Source: Planctomycetaceae bacterium
GTDB lineage: Bacteria > Planctomycetota > Planctomycetia > Planctomycetales > Planctomycetaceae
DNA: 15,037 nucleotides
Direction: 5' to 3'
Assembly: GCA_027000105.1 (NCBI GenBank)
Contig: JALTOP010000291.1
Location: 1-15,037, forward strand
The first letter of the stretch is position 1. Every line of letters begins with the position of its first letter. Below the pieces are notes generated by a model that saw only the letters and a list, made by a program, of their open reading frames with translations, did no database searches and was not told the origin of the DNA. Both the position numbers and the translations under genes were made by a program. This document shows, one piece after another, positions 13,445 through 15,037 of this stretch.

Positions 13445-13467
13445 CTGTCTGGCGGGAAAACAGACAG
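13445..13467 (+). other. Hairpin in the presumed gpsA leader
   Basis: CTGTCTG (13445-13451) pairs perfectly with CAGACAG (13461-13467) around the 9-base loop GCGGGAAAA. No T-run follows. It lies 67 bases before the gpsA start, within the presumed leader. Confidence 0.5.
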
Positions 13468-13534
13468 GTGTAGAATCCGTCAGAGAAGTCGGATTTGGAT
13501 GATCAGCTCACCGAAAGATGGAAATTATTGAACG

Positions 13535-14530
13535 ATGCCAACAAAAATTGCGGTTATTGGTGGTGGAGCGATGGGGATCGCCTGTGCGATGCTCCTGGAT
13601 GAACATGAAGATCAGCGTGTTTCCATTTGGATGCGAAATGAAAAGTACGCGGATCAGGTTGCTTCTTCCCGCGAAAACAGTCGCTTGCTTCCTGGTGTAA
13701 AGATTCCCGAGCGGATCGAGATCACTTCGGATATTGAACAGGCGATTGACCAGGCGGAATATCTGGTGATGGCGATCCCTTCATCCTTTTTGCGGGAGTC
13801 GCTCGAACAGTTGGCTCCCTATCTGAGAGAAAATCGGCCTGCCATCAGCGTTATCAAGGGGTTGGAGCCGGAAACGCATTTTCGTCCGAGCGAGATTATT
13901 ACCGAAGTGTTGGGAACCCGTTCCATTGTCGCTGTGGGAGGGCCGAGTCATGCAGAAGAAATATCGCGCAAACTTCCGGCGAGCGTGGTTGCTGCCTGTG
14001 GAGACCTTTCACTGGCAAAAAAGGTGCAGGCGATGTTCGCGACCGACCGTTTTCGTGTTTATGCAAACCTTGATTTGATCGGGGTCGAAATTGCGGGAGC
14101 GGTCAAAAACATCATCGCGATTGCAGCCGGGATTTGCGACGGTCTTGCCTTTGGTGACAACGCGAAATCTGCATTGATGACGCGCGGGCAGGTGGAGATG
14201 ACACGTTTTGGCACTCATTTTGGTGCAGAGGCGGAAACATTCATGGGGTTGGCCGGTATTGGCGATCTCATTACAACCTGTATCAGTCCCTATGGCCGGA
14301 ATCGGCTTGTTGGAGAGCGTCTCGGAAAAGGGGAGACGCTCGACCAGATTGTGTCATCAATGGATTCTGTTGCAGAAGGAGTCAAAACAACCAAAGCCGT
14401 GATGGAACTGGCTGACAATAATGGAATTGAGATGCCGATTACCAGAGAGGTATATCGCGTTCTGTTTGAAGATAAATCGCCTTTGGAGGCAACGCAAACA
14501 TTAATGAGCCGCCCTTTCAAACAGGAATAA
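13535..14530 (+). CDS. gpsA: NAD(P)-dependent glycerol-3-phosphate dehydrogenase
   Basis: Cytoplasmic enzyme of 331 residues that reduces dihydroxyacetone phosphate to sn-glycerol 3-phosphate, the backbone for phospholipids. The N-terminal Rossmann fold carries IAVIGGGAMG (5-14). SVIKGLE includes K108, GGPSHAEE lies at 135-142, and the helical C-terminal domain has the catalytic K191 in GAVKNIIAIAAG. GIGDLITTC (D244) and GRNR (254-257) bind the substrate phosphate and cofactor. All family motifs are intact and the length is normal. ATG 13535 has no strong Shine-Dalgarno sequence (GGAA about 13 bases upstream). An ATG at 13518 is out of frame, so it does not compete. The pyruvyl transferase gene follows after 23 bases and may be co-transcribed. 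The identification is secure. Confidence 0.97.
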   Translation: MPTKIAVIGGGAMGIACAMLLDEHEDQRVSIWMRNEKYADQVASSRENSRLLPGVKIPERIEITSDIEQAIDQAEYLVMAIPSSFLRESLEQLAPYLRENRPAISVIKGLEPETHFRPSEIITEVLGTRSIVAVGGPSHAEEISRKLPASVVAACGDLSLAKKVQAMFATDRFRVYANLDLIGVEIAGAVKNIIAIAAGICDGLAFGDNAKSALMTRGQVEMTRFGTHFGAEAETFMGLAGIGDLITTCISPYGRNRLVGERLGKGETLDQIVSSMDSVAEGVKTTKAVMELADNNGIEMPITREVYRVLFEDKSPLEATQTLMSRPFKQE

Positions 14531-14553
14531 TTCAGGTAGAATCGTTCAAGCAG

Positions 14554-15037
14554 ATGGAAAAGATTTTCAGAGATCGCGCTGTCATTCCGACTGCGACAGC
14601 ACAGGAGAAAGCTGAGCGAACTGTGTCAGTTGCCAGGCGTACCTTTTTGGGAGCGAGTGCCGCTTTTTTCGCTTCTCAGATTGCCACGGCAATGGCAGGG
14701 CGGCGGAACCCGCAAATCCTGCTTCGCTCATCCTGGCAGGTTGTCAATATTGGAGACATTGCACACACTCCGGGTGTTCTCGCTCTTTTGGAAAGATATC
14801 TGCCAGAGGCAGAAGTTGTTCTGTGGGCTTCGCCAAGTCTTTCCCCGGAAGTTGCGGCGATGGAGCATCGGCGTTTTCCAAACCTGAAGATTGTCAAAGG
14901 AAAAATTGACCAAAGCGGAAAGGCTTCAAATGCAGAACTGGGCAAGGCGGTCGATCGGGCCGACTTTCTGCTACACGGTTCGGGGCCCTATCTTGTCGCA
15001 GACAAAGACGTAGCAGCGTTTGTTGCCCATACGAAAA
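14554..15037 (+). CDS. Polysaccharide pyruvyl transferase family protein with Tat signal (3' end beyond the window)
   Basis: The reading frame is open from ATG 14554 to the end of the window, giving 161 codons. The N terminus has a twin-arginine signal: ARRTFLGASAAFFAS with R28/R29, and likely cleavage after ATA (46) or AMA (48). The start of the mature domain (ILLRSSWQVVNIGDIAHTPG, about 55-74, then LLERYLPEAEVVLWAS and, near 138-147, FLLHGSGPYL) matches the N-terminal half of the polysaccharide pyruvyl transferase family, whose known members add pyruvate ketals to cell-surface sugars. The Tat leader implies an exported, folded protein. This is odd for an enzyme that uses phosphoenolpyruvate, so the real reaction may differ. 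GTG 14623 is an alternative start that keeps the signal. It lies 23 bases after gpsA and may share its transcript. Family assignment comes from recognised motifs only. Confidence 0.75.
   Translation, partial: MEKIFRDRAVIPTATAQEKAERTVSVARRTFLGASAAFFASQIATAMAGRRNPQILLRSSWQVVNIGDIAHTPGVLALLERYLPEAEVVLWASPSLSPEVAAMEHRRFPNLKIVKGKIDQSGKASNAELGKAVDRADFLLHGSGPYLVADKDVAAFVAHTK

Larger units (their letters stand above)
13138..13534. other. Divergent intergenic region with two related hairpins
   Basis: About 400 bases between the small reverse gene and gpsA; it should carry the promoters of both. It contains CAGAC-GAAAT-GTCTG (13247-13261), a candidate extended -10 box (13391-13399) and CTGTCTG-N9-CAGACAG (13445-13467). 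A 74-codon open frame from GTG 13278 overlaps the promoter candidate, lacks family resemblance and is not accepted as a gene. Confidence 0.5.

Noticed and set aside
13278..13502. 74-codon forward open frame upstream of gpsA
   Set aside because: It spans the likely gpsA promoter and leader hairpin, has no ribosome-binding site and resembles no family I know.
13518..13700. ATG 13518 as an alternative start near gpsA
   Set aside because: It is in a different frame and gives a 60-codon product lacking the Rossmann motif that the 13535 frame encodes.

Overview
The window looks like chromosomal DNA of a Planctomycetota bacterium. This is inferred from gene content and is not proven. The pointers are a locus pairing two TolQ/ExbB-type channels with two ExbD/TolR-type proteins and very large secreted TPR proteins; a small reverse-strand protein with a GPERRQF motif and a YKLNHRRRFITYEEL core, which I associate with planctomycetes; a Tat-signal-bearing pyruvyl transferase; and an exported prolyl oligopeptidase. 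Base composition is roughly balanced. No rRNA, tRNA, CRISPR array, insertion sequence or phage gene is visible.

Layout. (1) 2-1303: L-fuconate dehydratase, 5'-truncated by the window edge, with every catalytic residue present. (2) 1304-1795: a gap without a credible gene, then a secreted S9A prolyl oligopeptidase (1796-3973). (3) 4194-9844: a short ExbB/TolQ-type channel, a 1226-residue TPR-like protein with an export signal, one C-terminal membrane segment and a very basic tail, and a second secreted TPR protein. (4) 10209-12780: a second ExbB/TolQ channel with its own signal peptide and acidic linker, two consecutive ExbD/TolR proteins, and a TrpG/PabA-type glutamine amidotransferase; the last three genes are only 15-17 bases apart. 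(5) A small reverse-strand gene (12883-13131), then gpsA (13535-14530) and the first 161 codons of a Tat-exported polysaccharide pyruvyl transferase family protein that runs off the window.

How the genes may work together. ExbB/ExbD (TolQ/TolR) complexes use the proton gradient to move a periplasmic partner. Here the obvious neighbours on the periplasmic side are two TPR proteins, and no TonB, TolA, TolB or Pal is seen. The block 4194-12183 is therefore a plausible proton-powered envelope machine in which a giant TPR protein replaces the usual partner. Fuconate dehydratase fits sugar-acid catabolism; the amidotransferase (folate or tryptophan precursors) and GpsA (phospholipid backbone) are housekeeping.

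Five starts were moved or chosen from ribosome-binding sites: 1796 (ATG), 8786 (GTG), 10209 (GTG), 11189 (GTG) and 12199 (TTG). The most unusual sequence-level observation is an in-frame dnaX-type slippery heptamer inside an A8G5 run of the giant TPR gene (7961-7973), with a -1-frame stop two codons later and a hairpin downstream. Slippage there would give a form without the membrane anchor and basic tail.
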